Shown here: in pieces, positions 15,214-27,500 of the stretch
How positions within the stretch are numbered: the stretch's first letter is position 1
Layout: each line of letters starts with the position of its first letter
Assembly (NCBI GenBank): GCA_013399875.1
Contig: VXAZ01008283.1
Coordinates: 434,001-498,000 of the forward strand
Source: Gymnorhina tibicen
Lineage: Eukaryota; Chordata; Aves; Passeriformes; Artamidae
Direction of reading: 5' to 3'
Length of the DNA: 64,000 nt
Notes under the pieces: model-generated
What the model saw: only the letters and a program-made list of their open reading frames with translations
Database searches by the model: none
Told to the model about the DNA's origin: nothing
Program-made: the position numbers and the translations under genes

Positions 15214-18200
15214 ATTGTTATTTAAATGCTAATGATTGAAATCTCATCTGCCTCTCATTTTAAAAAAGGTAAATCAGTTTGTTTTAGAAAAATATATATG
15301 AGTTTCCCTTTTGATAAAGTTTATGGTCACTGCCTAATTGTAGTAGAACAGCACAGGCTGTTTTCTTATTAAAGCAAAACTTTGGAACCAAGCACCTGTA
15401 CTGAAAAGGACAGGAAGGAAAAAGCAATCTCAGCTAAATAGAAGGTCTTGCTGGCTAATTGGTCAAGTTATATAATTAAACCAAAAAATTGTGGTTATGT
15501 ACTGCTAGACAATTAAAGCTATAGTATTCACTTATAGGCAGGGTAGCCAGTTTTCTTGTGCTTCCTCATGTGGTATTTGTGCCTACAGGCCATCACATAG
15601 CCTAGCAAAGGCCGTTTTCTCTATCCTTACTGGAAATCAAACTATTCCGGTCCATGTCAGCATTCTTTTACATTCATCTGTCCTCTGACTTGTCCAGAAA
15701 CTGTTGCAATTAGCTGCCTTTTTATTTTTTCCTCTCCAGTTTTACTCTTGAAGAATCTCTTCAAAAACATTAATTCTGGTATTCCATGTTTGGAATCCTC
15801 ATTGTGTAGTTTTTTCATCTACCAAACAGTTTGTATTGCTCCTTTGTATCTTCCTTATCTCAACAGCTAGGAAAATGCCCGCTTTCCTCATATTGCTGGA
15901 ATACCACTAGTCAAATTCCTAAGCAAAGGGAAAAGGGTTTCTTCTGCTTGCCTTGTCCTATACCTGCATAAAGCAGGTGCTTTCCAGGAGATAGTTTCAG
16001 CTTGCTTCAAATAGTAAGGAAATTAAAGCAACTGCTTTGAGTGTTTGATTGTCCAGCTGGTTAGTACTTCCCTTATGCCAAACCTACAAACTTCCTGGCA
16101 ATTTTCAATTGTTTGACAGACTTTTAAGATTGGTAAGTCTTTCAAAGTCTCTTGGAACAATAACCAGGCAAATAATAATTTTTTAAAAAATCTGGAAGGA
16201 GAATGATGTCCTGTTGATCTATTTTACGCTGTTTGTCACCTCAGATAGGCTGGTCTGCACCCAGCAGGCTGTGCTGCTCCACCCTAGCAAGGGCTCCTGC
16301 TGCCTCTGCCATTTGGCTGTTTTTCTCTTTTCGCCCTTCAGGCCAGCTATCCTACTGGCTGTTTCTCAAGTCTTTCCAAGAAACCTCAAATATGATACCT
16401 TAGTTCTTGCTTTTTCTCTGTCCCAACAGTTTCATGTTCACTACACTTTCTTACCATGCCTGACAGGCAAACTCTTCATGCCAGCATGACCATAAGGCTC
16501 CTTCACTATAGTACATATATTGCAGAACATCTACTTGGAATATATCCTGAACACTGTCATTTAGAAAACTTAATTTGTCCCCTTAGTCCTGTGAAGTCTT
16601 GAAGCCCTTTAGATCTTTGCAAACACAAGGCAGAGGAGTGGGCTGCTATCCTCTCTGAGGTAAGATGTTGGCTTTCAAAGCCAAAGCATCCCTCTTCCAA
16701 GGTCTTTGGACATGGGAAATAGGGCAGCACCCTCTGGAAGGTACATATCAAGTACAGTTTATTGTCAAAGGTAAATGTAGTTCATTCCTTAGTGCAGCAC
16801 AATTATTAACCGGTAATTAGAAATGGTAATTTTTAGAAAGTTTGGCACCAGAATTGGACTGTCTAAACTTTCCCTCTTTGAAAGCTCAGGTCTGAAACCC
16901 ATATTTGTATAGCATGGTAGGTTGGGGATCAGGACCTCCTCATCACTTCTATCCAAAATGCAATAGAAAGCCAGGCAGAATCTAAGCAGTGGCTTAGATG
17001 TTTGACATGATGCCATGGGGTTTTTTTCAGCTGACAGGGAAACCACACTACCTTCTAAACTTCTTTATTTCAGTTGAGCACCTTAGGGCAAGGCAAAACA
17101 GCTCAAAAGGCTGGCTGGGTCCTGGTGACAGGAACTGTCTCCTGCCCTGCCTCTCTCCAATTTAAACATATGCAAACCCATTATTTGCCAGCTGGCTTCA
17201 AATTTATCCTGTGCAGCTTTCCCAGAGGGACAAAGCCAGTGCTGCCAAATTCACAGTAGGGCAAACTTCTCCAATCCCAAATGAAGAATCCATCCTTCAG
17301 ATATTGAACACGATCACAATTTCTTTACCAGCTCATTTACATCTGAGCACAGTAAGGAACTTTGTGTACATTTTTGCTGCCAAAATTCATGAGAACGTAG
17401 GGATCACCATTTTCTGTTTGCTTACAGTCACAATGGATCACATCTACTGTCTGTCATAGTCCTGCTGACATGTATTTATCCTGACAGTTTGGTCTAAAGT
17501 TTCCACTTGTCGTGTACATAGAGCAGCCAGAGATCCCTTCAGAGATTAAAACATGATGGCCAGTTGGATTTATTTTCACCCTAGGGTATCATTTGGGGGT
17601 AGATTCCTACAAGTAGCACATTCAGTTATTTCCATCTTCCCACAAAACCAGTTGCTGCTTCTGCCAACTCTCTGAAATGTTCTTTCCTAAGGAAAATGAA
17701 GGGGGAAAACAGAGAGAGGGAGTGGGACAGAAACAGCAAAGGACAATTGCTTTTCAGAAATTATTAGAATCTCATCCTCTTTCTGATATTCTCCCCAATT
17801 ATTTTTTCAGAAAAGAAGACACTTCCATATTGTAGATAATATTTCTTAATATATAATTCCTAGGACTTCTGATTTAAAATGGACCAGACACCATGAAAAG
17901 AGAATTTGGTTCCCAAATCTTTTGCCACTTTGCCTCTGCTACATGGAGCCATGAGGAAACTGTATTTTCCTAGGAACAATGTGAGAATAGATTACAAGAA
18001 AAGTTACCATTGGGGTATCCTCTTTAATTCCCTCAGAATTTATACAATCACTTCAGTGAGAATAAAACCAAAAGCAAAGGTATATCAGTTAAATGAAAAT
18101 GTAGCAATTATACGTATTAGTACACTTCAGGGAACATGCACAAATAACGTATGTGTGTCTCCAAAAATTGTTACTGTATGAAATCTTTCTTCCCAACTAA

Positions 18201-19166
18201 GCCTAGGGAACTCAGGCCCTTCTTTTCAGGAAATATTTTTTAATTGAAACAGAAACAGCTGTATTTCATATCTCCCAGACAATTTACATTGCTGCAAAAA
18301 TCAACAGATACCTGTACAAAAACCAAGGCAGCCAATATCTGAAGATAGTGTGAAGATATTTGAAGATGGAAGTGCCAGAACTGAGTCTGTGCAGATGACA
18401 GGAGCTGAAATATCCAGGAGTTTCCAATTACACATGGAAAGGATGACAGAATGGCTCCTGATTCAGAGATAAGATCTTTCTTTTAAGCATCATGCCCACA
18501 CATCAACTTTTGGATGCATCTCCTGAAGCACCTGCACCTCTTGGAATCCATGGCTCTCCTGCAGTCTTCTGTGCAGAACAGCTGTGCTCCTGCCCAGTGT
18601 GTTTCCATTCATATACAGAATAGACAAGATATGAAAAGAGCATTGCAATGGATTTTGTGTACTGTAAAAGATGATATCTAAAAATTTCTCACTTCATATA
18701 CTATTTAAAAACAGATACCCATAAATTTGTATGTCAGACAATTCCTTTAGGACACAAAATCCTTATTTGGGATCCTATCTGAGGGCTCTTAATTTCAAAT
18801 CAACATTCTCACTTTCTCTTATTCACTCTTACAAGTATGGAACATGACCGTTTCAGGTTTTTTTCTTTGCAGTAATATGACTAAATAAATAATAAAAACA
18901 TCCATGGAAGTAAAATGCAAATAGTAGATTTCAATAGGAAACAGTCAGACAAATTTACATTTTTTCAAATGGTAGCAAGTGAGGGTATTCAACTTCCTGT
19001 AAATAATTTGGTGGCAGTAATGGAAGTTCTGTAACATCATGGGAACAACTTCTACCAGAGTTGTTTCATGCTGATTTTTCACTTTGAATCCTTAGTTACA
19101 GGACGAATCTGATGTGATTTTTACTGCTAGTGTAAACAGAACAAACAGAGAAATTTTAAAACCACA

Positions 19167-19172
19167 TTTATT
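19167..19172 (-). terminator. NRCAM: Probable distal NRCAM polyadenylation signal
   Basis: Minus-strand AATAAATGTGG, followed within about 10-35 bases by TTTCTCTGTTTGTTCTGTTT, a good downstream U/GU element. Shorter 3'UTR forms could use the AATAAA at 20104-20109 or 19807-19812. Confidence 0.5.
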
Positions 19173-19465
19173 TTCAATACAAAATTTGTTGCACTATTAC
19201 AGAAGTGAGCCTGTATGTTTACCCCCACATGCACAGATAATTCAGCATCTACAATTAAATAAGAGTAAAATGGTATTTCTTTTTTACCAAAACCATTGGC
19301 AAATCCTATTAAGTAATGTTCTCTTTGTGCTTTGTAATCAATGTTCATGTAATTCATTTCGGTTCCTATTAAAAAAAACTGATCAATGGAAAGCTCAAAG
19401 GTGCGAAAGAAGCTTATTACAGCTGGCTTACATCTGAGATTACTTCAGTTGTGCTTTACCTACAA

Positions 19466-19756
19466 TATGTACATGAAAGCTGCAAGGTGTTCTGTGGGCT
19501 AATGTAGTGCACTGGCAAAAGCTCTGAATGGTTCAGCTGGAATCTGCAGTAAATGAGCAGAACTGTTCACTATTTTGTTTTCACAGCAAAAAAAAAAAAA
19601 ATTAAAGTAGATGCTTTAAAATACCATGCACACCATTGGCTATAGTACTTCTTACACAGTACAACATAAGCTTTCTTGGTTTGTTTGTCTCTAACACCTA
19701 GAAGCATATAGCATCTACGCTTTAAGTGTATTTACAAATTCAACAAAATATCTACA
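19466..19756 (-). promoter_or_regulatory. Cluster of three Pumilio response elements in the 3'UTR
   Basis: On the transcript strand UGUANAUA occurs three times: UGUAGAUA (19749-19756), UGUAAAUA (19729-19736) and UGUACAUA (19466-19473). Two lie 12 bases apart. PUM1/2 recognise this octamer in 3'UTRs and repress or localise neuronal mRNAs. The matches are exact; function is inferred. Confidence 0.4.
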
Positions 19757-21280
19757 TATAAAAAGCTTACTTAAAATTAAACTTGATGCAAGTTATGAAA
19801 AACCAATTTATTGGCAAATGAAACTGAGCATTCCTTCAACCATAGGTTGTTATAAAAATTTATATTTGGAGGTAAACATTTGATTGATATAGTATGTGAG
19901 AAAATAATTTTTTAACCGATAAGGGTAATCCTTTACCAATAAACCGTATTAGCACTTGTCAGATGGAATGCTGTGGTTCCGAGCGGTAACCCCCACACTG
20001 CTTCAGGCTGGAGATAATTACAAAGCTGCCACACTGATCAGGCTGGGACACAGAAGGAAATGCGATCTCACCGATGGAGTCAGCTGGTTTGGGTTTTTAA
20101 TGATTTATTTTACAAGAGCTTATACCTTGCTGTGTTAGTAAATAATTTAACTCTGGTTGTGTTTTGGGGTTTTTGTTTGTTGGTTTTCATTTTTGTTTTA
20201 AGTATTCTAAGGCCATGAAAACATGTCGTGCTGTAACTGTGTAGAAAGCTTTGTTTTTAAAGGGAAAAGAATCACACTCTTCTTTATGTAATTGAAAATA
20301 TTTTAAACTTTCCATTTTTAGCACAACAGTTTCATAACACTTCTTTTTCTTCACATTTTTCCTTTATTTGGCAATGACAGTAGTCTGCTAATCACAGTTT
20401 ACTGCACCAACTGATTTGGTAGTACAGCGCATTACGGAATGCATGTTGTATAAAGGCACTGAATGTACTTTGCCCTGTGTTTTCTGGAATATTTTCTCTC
20501 ATTTTTAAAGTTTTTCTTTCAGTGACTGTACAAATTCCAAAATGCATTGCAATGCGTACTTTTTATGCCCTAAAATCAATTCAATGTGTTTTGATGTAAA
20601 AATAGAACACTGTACTGCTGTAATAGTTGATAGATTAAAAAGGCTATAAAGTAATAGGAGCAAAGAGCAGATAATAGGGTCTCATTAAGCATCAGCAAAT
20701 GCAAGTGTCATACTTAAATCATTTAGCAATTATATACTGTACATACTGTTCCTAACTGTCTTGCAAAAAGACATATGATAGCTAGACATTAAGTCACCAA
20801 TTTCACAACAATGTCCACAAAGACATTGAAGTTCTATATAATACTACTATAACACTCTGACAATGAGAACGGAATTCATATCCAGGGATTCAGCTGAGGA
20901 CTGCATAACAAATTGTCAAGCCATGTTTTATAGTGTACACAGGATTATCTGTGAATTGTGTAGGGTCTTTTTTTCCATGCATTATACTGTATTTTCAACA
21001 GGAAACAAAATTACAAGTTGACGTTATTGTTTGTGTCAGTTCCTTTTTAAAAAAAGTAAAAATACCCAAGTTTTGAACAAAATTTGAATTTTCCATTTTG
21101 ATTCATAGTAACATACCACTTACTGTGTCATTATGCTGTGTAATGGTATTGACCTGCATATTCTCATAGCATTAACATCTGGTGGTGAGGAGCTCCGTTA
21201 CCTGTGGGTTCATAGTATGAGAAGGAGGATGTACAAGTGCTTTAAACAAACTGAAGATATAAGGGGATCGAGTTCTGTGG

Positions 21281-21518
21281 TTACACAAATGAATTCATGG
21301 CATTTACAGGAGAAGGAGCCTCAGAGCTTTCATTTCCTTCTGCAGGTTCTTTCTCTTTTTTACCACTGTATTGTCCAATAAAGGAGCCATCCTCATTGAA
21401 CTGACCATTTACACCTTCTCCATAGTCAACTAAACTATCATCACTGTCTTCTTTTTTCACAGTTCTGTCTGAAGGTGTCCGGCTTCCTTTTTTTAGAGGT
21501 TTATGGTCCTCCGCATCA
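21281..21518 (-). CDS. NRCAM: NRCAM last coding exon: cytoplasmic tail with FIGQY and NSFV
   Basis: Acceptor TGTCTCCAG at 21519 and onward; T completes the Ser codon of the upstream exon. The 79 codons (including stop TAA at 21281-21283) run [12 protein letters not shown] to AMNSFV. They contain GSFIGQYSG, the tyrosine-regulated ankyrin-binding motif of the L1 family, an acidic [15 protein letters not shown] run, and the C-terminal S-F-V type PDZ ligand. This is the most diagnostic exon for NrCAM. Confidence 0.98.
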
Positions 21519-24500
21519 CTGGAGACACAAACAAACAAACATGGAATTAACTGATGCATTATTTATTAAGACAAAATCAGCCATGCATGCAGAGTTTATG
21601 AAAAGCAAGTGTGCAACCCTATAATCCTTTAGTAAACCCACATCACATTGTAGAGACAAATCAATATGATGCAGTTCACATGAAAACATGGTGTAAGAAT
21701 GGTTTAAACAGAGAATGTCTTCAGTGGAGGGAGGAGGAATTGTGATTTCTTTTATTTTTTTTTCCCCATCGTGCATGACTTTTCAGTGGTAATACCTGGG
21801 CCCTTGGCTTGGAAGCCATTTAGATGCAACTGCAAGCATTAAGAAGTGGGTTGTAAAGTTATAAAAAAAATTTTGTTTGTTCTCCAAAGTAACGAGCTTA
21901 TGATGTGCCGTGAAGTTAGTCTGTTAAACTTCTTAATTTTTTTGACTCCTTGAAAATGAATGAAGAATGAATTTGGTTAAATGAAATATACTGATTTTCT
22001 TTACTAGTATAAAGAAAATAAAAGTGCTGCATTTCAAATAATTTGTTACATAATGCAGGCCAGACTTGCAATTTTCAACCTTACCTTTCAAGAGACCTAC
22101 ATATTCCATTAAAAGGGTGCAGAAGAAACAAATGAAAATAGCCTAAGAAGAAAAGCAAAGTCCATATCCTGATAGTGATCAGTATTTTATCAATAATAAG
22201 TTGCTCTTAAAATTGCTACAATATTTACTGTATGACAGGTAAAGCAACAATTTAGCTTACAGTAGGTAGAATTGAGGAGTTGAGCACATGCTTATTCTTT
22301 TTCATTTCTTATCAGATCCATCTCCCTACCCTACTCCATGACAATGTTCTGACAATGATGACGATGATTTGGAGGACAAGAGAAGAAGGAAAGGAAAGGA
22401 AAGAAAGGCGGGTAGAAATCTCTGTAGCAAAGTACTGTGGTCTTTCCTTTGTCAGTGGAAAAGCTGCAGCACCATCAGCATCCTCAAATAAATTTGCAGC
22501 TGTGGTAGGCTTGTATTTCATGAAATAGATATAGCTGGGCTCTTTTCAGAATCCTTTACACTGCAATTCAGTTTCAAGATGAAGATTTCAGCAGCAGCTC
22601 CAAAGCATTTTGAACTGAAACCCACTATTGCCAGCTGCACTTTTGGGTGCAATTATTTACCTTGTCTTAAACAGAACATGTGACCTTATTTGCATATAGG
22701 GTACAAAAAAAGGAACTGGTTTGAAGTTTTTATTTAGATTAGCAGCTTATGGGAAATATAAAGAAACACATATGAAATATCAAAGACACAAAATTACGTT
22801 TTACGATTTCCAGAACACTAGGCTGAATATATACTCAGCAAATTATTTTAACTCTTTAATTCCTAAACCCAAATATCTTAGTTCTTCAAATAATGCATTT
22901 TTTTTCCTAATTAATACCTTTGAACTCCCAGAGAAACCATATATATACATACATATATATATACACATATAACATAGGATGTACAAAGCCACACAGATCA
23001 TATAGGTAACCAACAAAAGCCCTGTTGAGAATCTTTTGCTAGAAAGCCATTACATCCATTTTCCATCAATCTGTTTCTCCTCATCTCATCACCATTTTTT
23101 TGTTTTGGAAGACACTAAGTTGTCACATTCTAAAAGAAGCACACCTCTAATATGCATATACTTACAGAAAAAGCATACCAGAGATTTTATCATTCTGCAT
23201 ATACACCAGAAAAAAAAGTGGTAGGAATATCTTTCTTATTTGCATGTAAGAAAAATCTTCATGCTCAAAGGACACAAAAGCAAAACCTCCGCATGTGACT
23301 GTATCAGGCTTGACATTTTAGTTATTGCTGTGTACAAGGCACGAGGATAAATGTCTGTCATTGATCTGTGCTTACTGGTGCTGCAAACATACAGGCCAGT
23401 AACATTCAAAAGACTGTACTCCAAAATTTCAAGAATCCAGCAGCAAAGTGAAAATGTTTATAACACCATGAACACAAGCAGATTACAGAGACATTACTGA
23501 AGGGAGTTCATTTTAGAAGGACTCTATATTTAAAAGGTTGAAGATGGAATTGAGTAGTTAATACTCATACACAACGTAGTTTCTCCAATGCCCTCATCAG
23601 AAGGTATTAAGGGTCATTAAAACAGGTTGTACGAGTCAAATGAAGACCAGGCCCTCCCTTTGAAATTGTAACCACTCCCAGAGAAGACCTGCTTTCTGGG
23701 TAAGACTGTTAAGGAAAGAACATTGGCATATGGTTTGTTGTTTAATTTTACGTGAATAACTTCATAATTCCTTATACCATAATACACAGATATGAAAATA
23801 AATTAAAATTGCAATTGTATCGTATTCCTATTATTCATGAATCCCTGTGCAAATATTCTAAAATATGACCCTAGCCACTGTAATTCACTAGGTTGGAATA
23901 TACATAAATAAATAATACGCGATTACTGTTTTAAAAATATCAACATTTTTGTGTTTAATCCAATGAAAAGCTAGATTTTCCTTTACAATTTAAAAAAATC
24001 TGAGTATGGGAACTTCTGCTTTGTATTGCTCTTATGGTTTTCTTATTTATATTTTTGCAAACAAGTTTATGTATAAGACAAACAATGAAGCAATACTTAC
24101 ATGGTTGGTTGCATTGTGTATATGATTTTTCTATATTTTAGTCAGGGTGTGAATTCTACTATCTCTATAATTAAAACCAAACAAAACTGCAGATTTACCC
24201 AGGAGTGTATCTGCACTGAGGTGGGCACTGGTGTGATCTGCTGGAGTCACAGCAGATGCAAACATCAAATCTGAACCCAGGGATTCCTTCATTTGTTGCA
24301 CTATATAAGTCTAGAGAGAGGTTCTGCCAGGACTCTGGCAGTGGAAAAACAAGTGGGATTATCCAGGGTGTTTTACACTCCTGGTTCAGAAAATGGAAAC
24401 ATATGCCATGGTACCATTTTTTCTGTATCAAACTGGATTTTGACTCTTAGATGAATACAGTGTTTTGTGTGAAAGAGAAATAAATTGAGGAAGAAAGAGG

Positions 24501-27500
24501 AAAAAACCAAACAAATAGGAGAAGGAGAAAAAAGCGAACACATCAACATTTTGGACAGCACTTTTGCTACCCTGGGGGTTTGAAACAGAGAAGGGGCTCT
24601 GGTGCTCTGGGGAAATGAATGTATTATCTGTTTGTTGCCAAGAAGCAAACTGTAAAAGCTGCTGAATTGCATTAGGATGAGCTATGATTCTACTTCAGGC
24701 TGTAGAATATATATTATATTGACAAAACATGGTGAAGCCATAAATTTAGATACCGTACCCACAAGGTTTGCCAACCTTGCTTACAATTGTTCATAAAGCT
24801 ATTCTAAAATGCAATCAGGATAAATCATAGTTTCTTTCAGTTTCTGTTTGTGGTTTTGCTTGCTGACTTTTATACTTACCTAGTGTAATACTGTGATGTA
24901 AAAAATAAAGTGCAAATTGGGTTGACTAAAATTACAGTGGGAAATTGAAGAAGTTTTTGAAAAGTGTAGTTTATACAGGGCATATAATTAATAGTCAGAA
25001 AACAATACTGGAAGAGAACCAAACATGAGGTGACAATGGGTATGAATTCTTTATTTAGAGCCATGGAAGTTAAGTGTAGTCAAACTTTTACTATTTTTGC
25101 TGTATAAATAAATTCCATACTAGTATCTTTTTAAGGATGAAAATTTCTCAATGAAGACTCATATGTACCAATCATTTTGATAACTACTTATATGTACCAC
25201 ATACACTTCTTTTCAGTAAAAAAATTATTTAATATTAAAGCATATTCTAAAGGCATGATTTAAATATTATACATTAATGATTGCTATTATATGAATATAT
25301 GTTTCTTTTTCTTCTTAATGAAACACATATCAAACTTGAAGCTAATTATTAAGAGATAAGAAGTAGGAAGGTAACAATAACATAAGTGCAAAGTACAAAT
25401 TTATTTGTTTTAAAAAAGTAATTCCATTTCACAAACTTATCAGTTATTGAAAGAAATATGTACCTTGAAATCTTTCTTCTTTCAACTTTTCAATTTTTCT
25501 TCCTTAGATATGGGTACATGCAGCAACCAGTCAGAATGGGGAAGACACTTTTACGATGCCTCTGCAGTCCAGCAGGCAACTAGTTCCCAACTAAACCTTG
25601 CCACATTCATAGACATGCAAAAAGACTCAATATATGGTTAGCAATATACTACTTTTCCTTATAGCATGACTGTCAGATGAAAGGCAACATGAAACAAAGT
25701 GGGTAAAGCATTCTGGGCTATGAGACACAGAAAGTGGATGCAGAAGATGAAAACTGTTGGCAGTAAATTCCTTTTTCTGTGGCCTCACATCAATAGCCCA
25801 GAAATGTTGAAGTAAAAGCAATCGGGTAAAGCCACGGAAGTACATTCCGCTATGCCTTCCCTGCACACTCCAGGAGAATCTCTGTCCCTGTACCTAACAG
25901 GTTTCTGCTCACACACCTAAATTATTAGGACTGTGCAGGTGACAAATATTTTCCCTACAAACTTATGAACTTGTATCAATCCAGACTTCAAACTATTTTA
26001 CTATTTATTTAGCTAAGACATAAGCACACCTATATTAGTTTTCTGAGTAGTTTTTCTTTAACATCTCTGTAATACTCAATCTTCAATCCTGACAGAAGAT
26101 GGAAAAACTGGGTGATTAAGATCTGGCTTTAAAAAGTAATGTGTTGAAAAAGTTGTTGTTAATCACAGAAGTATTCAAGAATTAAAACAAGAATTGTCAA
26201 AGAAATTACATGTGTGTAAATTAGAATACAATAAGATCACTGCCAAATCCAATTGGACTATTCAGTTCTTCAGGCAGTCCACTGAGATAATCTCTTGTGC
26301 TGGAAGCAACAAAGCTTAGAATTACAGTGCTGAGGCACAAATCATGGCTAGGTTCCTGTGGAAATACACCTAAGCTGCAAGTTAAGTAACTACAAGAGAA
26401 AGAAACTACTGTTGTAGTTACAAACTATATTCTCATTGTTAATCAACCCAGAACAAGAAGGAAGAGTAATATATTATCTAGCAATCCCAGAACTCTCTGC
26501 CACAAAGTCTCTCATAGCCCAGAATTTTAGGAAAAATACTCTGTGTGTCAAAATATTGAAGAAAAGAGGCAAAATAATTCACCAAAATGTGCAAATATCC
26601 TGTGTTACCAAACTAGCAATCCTACTACTGTAGTTGCCTTGTCCTGTTTATCTTCCTAAGAACATTCTGCAGACCGCTGGACTTTTGTCCTTCCCTTGTA
26701 CTTGCCTGCTTCCAGTCTTCCTACCCATGAACCCACGGGTCTGTAGCTGTCGTAACTTCTTAATTTCTCTCAATTTAGGGACCAGGAGGAAAATTTAGGC
26801 TGATTTATACACCCACACTGACCTGAACATACATCTGTGGTACTTATTCTGTTTCTTGCAGATTCTTGGTGTAGAGAATGACGGTCCGCAGTTTACTGTC
26901 TCGGTCTTCTACAACTCACAAAACCACTGAGAATGCAGTGCAGATTCCTACAGAGGCACTGTTTTCCCTTATTATGTAAAAATGAAGGAATCCATCCAGT
27001 CACGGGAACATAATGTCTGCAATCATTCCATGGTTCCTGAAACACCTGCATTTCCTCAAGCATTTCCTCAAGCATTATTTCCTTCACTAGATCAATATGG
27101 CAGAAAAATCTGATGTTGTCTGGTTCCACAGACCAGCCAACTTTCCTGCAAAAAGTATTCTCTTGGTTGTCTTGGTTGAAGTTGAGGAGTGCAAAACTTG
27201 AAACAAATCCAAGCCATCCCAAGACCACTAGGAAGCCTAGAAATGAAATGTGAAAAAACTCTCCCCCAAAACTGAGAGCTATGATTTCTCTAGAATATCT
27301 TAATTAGTCATTAAGATTTAAGTAACTTCATAATTTAAATCTTACTTTGAAACAACTAATTTTCTAAGCACTGGGTTTATTTGTCCAGAAATATTGAAAC
27401 ATTTTCATGTCTTTTACTCTTCTCAGTTCCTGAGAAACTAGGAAGCAAGTCTATGTTCTTAAAAAGTTCCTCTTGATGATCTGGTATCTCTCTGAAAGTG

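Larger units (their letters stand above)
1..19149. other. Intergenic DNA downstream of NRCAM
   Basis: Nineteen kilobases with only short, unrelated open frames, no recognisable protein domain, no tRNA or rRNA and no clear interspersed repeat. Composition alternates between AT-rich stretches and short GC-richer islands (for example 4700-5130, 12120-12620, 14000-14700). In mammals the LAMB4/LAMB1 genes lie on this side of NRCAM; no laminin exon is visible here. Exon-like stretches at 707-844 and 2843-2966 are discussed as weak observations. Confidence 0.7.
19150..21280 (-). other. NRCAM: NRCAM 3' untranslated region (probable extent)
   Basis: About 2.1 kb of AT-rich sequence after the NRCAM stop, with no competing gene. 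Minus-strand AATAAA signals occur at 20104-20109, 19807-19812 and 19167-19172. The last is followed by a strongly U/GU-rich stretch (TTTCTCTGTTTGTTCTGTTT), so the distal end near 19150 is the best guess. Three Pumilio-type motifs lie in the distal part. The end point is inferred. Confidence 0.6.
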
